Assembly: GCA_012800655.1 (NCBI GenBank)
Contig: JAAZIX010000179.1
Coordinates: 1-33,136 of the forward strand
Length of the DNA stretch: 33,136 nt
Direction: 5' to 3'
Source: Clostridiaceae bacterium
GTDB taxonomy: Bacteria > Bacillota > Clostridia > Saccharofermentanales > Fastidiosipilaceae
The position numbers and the translations under genes are program-made. The notes beneath the pieces are model-generated. The model was not told the DNA's origin. It ran no database searches and was given only the letters and a program-made list of their open reading frames with translations. Each line of letters opens with the position of its first letter. Position 1 is the stretch's first letter. Shown piece by piece: positions 30,610 to 33,136 of the stretch.

Positions 30610-32178
30610 CTACTTGAGCAAATTACGCAGGTCTTTGTAATATGCGTATTTCTGTCGATAAAGCCGGGCACTATCGCTATCCGGGCTATATGTCGAGATC
30701 TTGATACCGGTGCCGGTCCAGTCATAGGGGCGACCGGCTGCAAGTTGTGCCGCGCCCAAGAGCGCGAGCTCGCTGTCTTCGGAGACCTCGATAGTTTTTT
30801 CCAAGATATCGGCCATGATTTGGCTCCAGAGCGGGCTTTTGCCGCCGCCGCCGAAGAGACGCAGGGTGGATGCCTTATCCTGTCCGGGGAAAGTCTCCAG
30901 CCTGAGCTTCATCTCAAAGACAACCCCTTCCATAACGGCTCTTGCCATAGCGCCGATATTACTGTTAAGAGTCAGGCCGGTGAAACATGCACTTGTTTCG
31001 GAAGAGGGCATACTGAGTAGCGGGAGAAAGATGGTTCTGGGAGCGATCGGAACTTCGAGTGCCAGCGCATCGATCTGCTTATAGTTCAAATGTGAAGCGC
31101 AAGCATCACGGTACCAACGCAAGGCCGCTCCGGCGGTACCTATGCTGGTCTCCATAACCTGTTTGCCGGGAAAGAGCCAGCAAAATCGGGCCGGCAGACT
31201 TTCCATCGAGGCAAAGAGCGGGGTGTCAATGATAGAGGGTGCGTCTACGTCGATCAGCATCTCGGAAGCGGCGGAGGTTCCCATGGAAAGGGTGATGCTT
31301 TCGGCGCGAATGCCGGCGCCGTAAGCAGCAACCTTCTGATCCTGGCCGCCCATCATTAATGAAACGGGGTGTTTGGCGTAGGTGTCGGGGTCATGGGCCA
31401 GACCCATTTCACGTGCTGCGGCGAAGCTGACTTCGCCGACAAAAGTACCGCTATCCTGCAGCTCGGGCAGAATATCGGCGGAGATCTCAAGTTTCTCAAG
31501 AATCTCATAATCCCAGTCGCGGGCGGCGAGGTTGTGGAACATGGTACCGCCGGCAATAGTATGGTCGGTTGCCAGACGTCCGCACATCCGTAGGTTGAGA
31601 TAGTCCAGAGGAAAGGCTATTTTTCGGATCCGGTTCCAGATTTGCGGTTCGTTCGTGCGCCACCAGAGCAGCTTTGTCAACACATAGACCCCTCCCCGAA
31701 GCACCTTTCCGGTACGCCGGTAGATATCTTCGATTGTGAAATGTGAAGTTATAGTCGGAACTTCAGCGGCCCCTCGCCCATCCAGCCAAGAGATAGCATT
31801 GGCGAGCGGGCGCATGTTTTCGTCCAGGGGCAGAACGGATATGCTTTGTGTGCTGATGGAAATTGCCCGGACACGGCGGGTCATATCGGCAAAAGAGGTG
31901 CTGTCAGCGGATTCCGTAGCGATGGGACTCGCTCCTTCTGCGACATAACCGAGCGTAGTTGCCACCTTGTGCAAAGCGGCACGGATGGTTTTGCAACTTA
32001 CCTGCCACCATTCCTCGGGATCCTGTTCGATGTAACCGTGGTCATCGGTCAGCAACGAATACTCTTCTGCGGCAATACCGACACATCGGAGTTCGGAGTC
32101 GTAAATAGCGGCCTTACAAGTGGTCGTGCCCAAATCCAAGCCGATGTACAGGGTGTCATCGTGAACATTAGTCTGCAT
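30610..32178 (-). CDS. FGGY-family carbohydrate kinase (xylulokinase/gluconokinase-like)
   Basis: YIGLDLGTTTCKAAIYD; EQDPEEWW; AISISTQSISVLPLDENMRPLANAISWLDGRG; MMGGQDQKVAAYGAG; LRLFGGGGKSPLWSQIMADIL. SD AGGAGGT upstream. Confidence 0.92.
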   Translation of the reverse strand: MQTNVHDDTLYIGLDLGTTTCKAAIYDSELRCVGIAAEEYSLLTDDHGYIEQDPEEWWQVSCKTIRAALHKVATTLGYVAEGASPIATESADSTSFADMTRRVRAISISTQSISVLPLDENMRPLANAISWLDGRGAAEVPTITSHFTIEDIYRRTGKVLRGGVYVLTKLLWWRTNEPQIWNRIRKIAFPLDYLNLRMCGRLATDHTIAGGTMFHNLAARDWDYEILEKLEISADILPELQDSGTFVGEVSFAAAREMGLAHDPDTYAKHPVSLMMGGQDQKVAAYGAGIRAESITLSMGTSAASEMLIDVDAPSIIDTPLFASMESLPARFCWLFPGKQVMETSIGTAGAALRWYRDACASHLNYKQIDALALEVPIAPRTIFLPLLSMPSSETSACFTGLTLNSNIGAMARAVMEGVVFEMKLRLETFPGQDKASTLRLFGGGGKSPLWSQIMADILEKTIEVSEDSELALLGAAQLAAGRPYDWTGTGIKISTYSPDSDSARLYRQKYAYYKDLRNLLK

Positions 32179-32204
32179 GCGAAGTTACCTCCTAATCAAG
32201 GGAT

Positions 32205-32213
32205 ATTGTACCA
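32205..32213 (-). promoter_or_regulatory. candidate extended -10 promoter for the FGGY kinase
   Basis: Minus-strand TGGTACAAT 27 bp upstream of the kinase ATG. Confidence 0.35.
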
Positions 32214-32289
32214 GTCCTGCGCATAAAATTCAGGCGGAATGATATACTATGAGTATATAAACCAAACAAAGAACGAGGAGAGAACAAAA

Positions 32290-33136
32290 ATGTCACTTTT
32301 TTCAGTTAGTGTATACGACAAATCGGTATACCGGGACGAGTTAGCGGACTTTCTGCCGGCTAAAATGATTGATATTCATGCACACTGCTATGTAGTCAGC
32401 GGAGAGAGGGAGCCGATTCCCGGAGAGGTCAAGCGCACGGTCAGCTGGCCCTCGAAAGTGGCTTCGGTCAATCCGATTGAGGACTTGCTCGAAACCTATA
32501 GTCTTTTGCTGCCGGAACAAGAGGTTGTACCATTGATTTTTGCGAATGCAATCAGCGGACCCGGCGCACGGAAGTATCTGCGCGACGGGAATAATTACTG
32601 TGCCGAGGTGGCGGCGGAGCACAAGATCCCCGCCCTGTATTTTTCGCATCCGGCGGAGAGAAGCGAGGAGTTGGAACGTGCGGTTACGGCCGGCGGCTTC
32701 TGCGGCCTAAAATCCTATCTTAATTTATCTCCGACCTATTTGCCTGAAGCGGAAATTCGCATTTTCGATTTCTTTACACCCGAGCAGCTGGAAACGGCCA
32801 ATAAGAACAAGTGGGTCGTGATGCTACATATACCGCGCCATGGACGACTGGCGGATCCGACTAATTTGGCACAAATTGAGGAAATAGCCGCGTGTTGGCC
32901 GGATTTGAAACTGATTCTCGCTCATATCGGGCGCGCCTATTGTTCCGGCGACGTTGGCGAAGGACTGAAACGGATTGCTCCGCTGGAGCGGGTGAGCTTT
33001 GACTTCAGTGCCAACTGTAATGCGGGGGTGATTCGCGATACGATTGACGCGGTCGGTCCGCACCGGGTGCTCTGGGGCAGTGATTTGCCTATTCTGCGGA
33101 TGCGGACGCGTCGGATTTGTGAAAACAACTTCTATA
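32290..33136 (+). CDS. Amidohydrolase-2-like metal-dependent hydrolase, C-terminus cut by window edge
   Basis: Translation from ATG 32290 with SD GAGGAG: MSLFSVSVYDKSVYRDELADFLPAKMIDIHAHCYVVSGERE...WVVMLHIPRHGRLADPTNLAQIEEIAACWPDLKLILAHIGRAYC...RVSFDFSANCNAGVIRDTIDAVGPHRVLWGSDLPILRMRTRR. DxHxH, HIGR and GSD motifs. Missing from the ORF track because it runs off the edge. Confidence 0.85.
   Translation, partial: MSLFSVSVYDKSVYRDELADFLPAKMIDIHAHCYVVSGEREPIPGEVKRTVSWPSKVASVNPIEDLLETYSLLLPEQEVVPLIFANAISGPGARKYLRDGNNYCAEVAAEHKIPALYFSHPAERSEELERAVTAGGFCGLKSYLNLSPTYLPEAEIRIFDFFTPEQLETANKNKWVVMLHIPRHGRLADPTNLAQIEEIAACWPDLKLILAHIGRAYCSGDVGEGLKRIAPLERVSFDFSANCNAGVIRDTIDAVGPHRVLWGSDLPILRMRTRRICENNFY

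Noticed and set aside
31405-31420. parS-like ATTTCACGTGCT in the FGGY kinase gene
   Set aside because: Only half of the palindrome matches; no GAAAC arm.

Overview
The window covers a bacterial chromosomal replication origin, probably from a Gram-positive, Clostridia-like organism. Genes diverge from a point just upstream of dnaA. The minus strand, reading leftward, carries vanZ-like, pepF, a nitroreductase with an extra N-terminal region, a CNNM/CorC-type protein, a degenerate serine recombinase, a SurA/parvulin-like membrane-anchored protein, rpoB, rpoC and a CapA-like lipoprotein cut by the left edge. The plus strand carries dnaA, oriC (a cluster of DnaA boxes plus an AT-rich DUE), dnaN, recF, remB-like, gyrB, a 693-codon orphan ORF encoding a very basic protein, two parS sites, parA, parB and dgt. 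A convergent AEC transporter and an FGGY kinase follow, then an amidohydrolase cut by the right edge. The most notable items are: (1) the orphan basic protein between gyrB and the parS/parAB locus; (2) a serine-recombinase-like protein that has lost its catalytic Ser and Arg residues and whose homology continues upstream into a frame joined to its SD/ATG only across an A7 run; (3) a parS copy embedded in a 34-bp near-perfect palindrome; (4) a tandemly duplicated parvulin-like protein with Thr/Pro inserts; (5) a ~181-aa C-terminal tail on RpoC. No rRNA, tRNA, CRISPR array or intact mobile element was recognised. All homology calls are from motif memory, with no database search.
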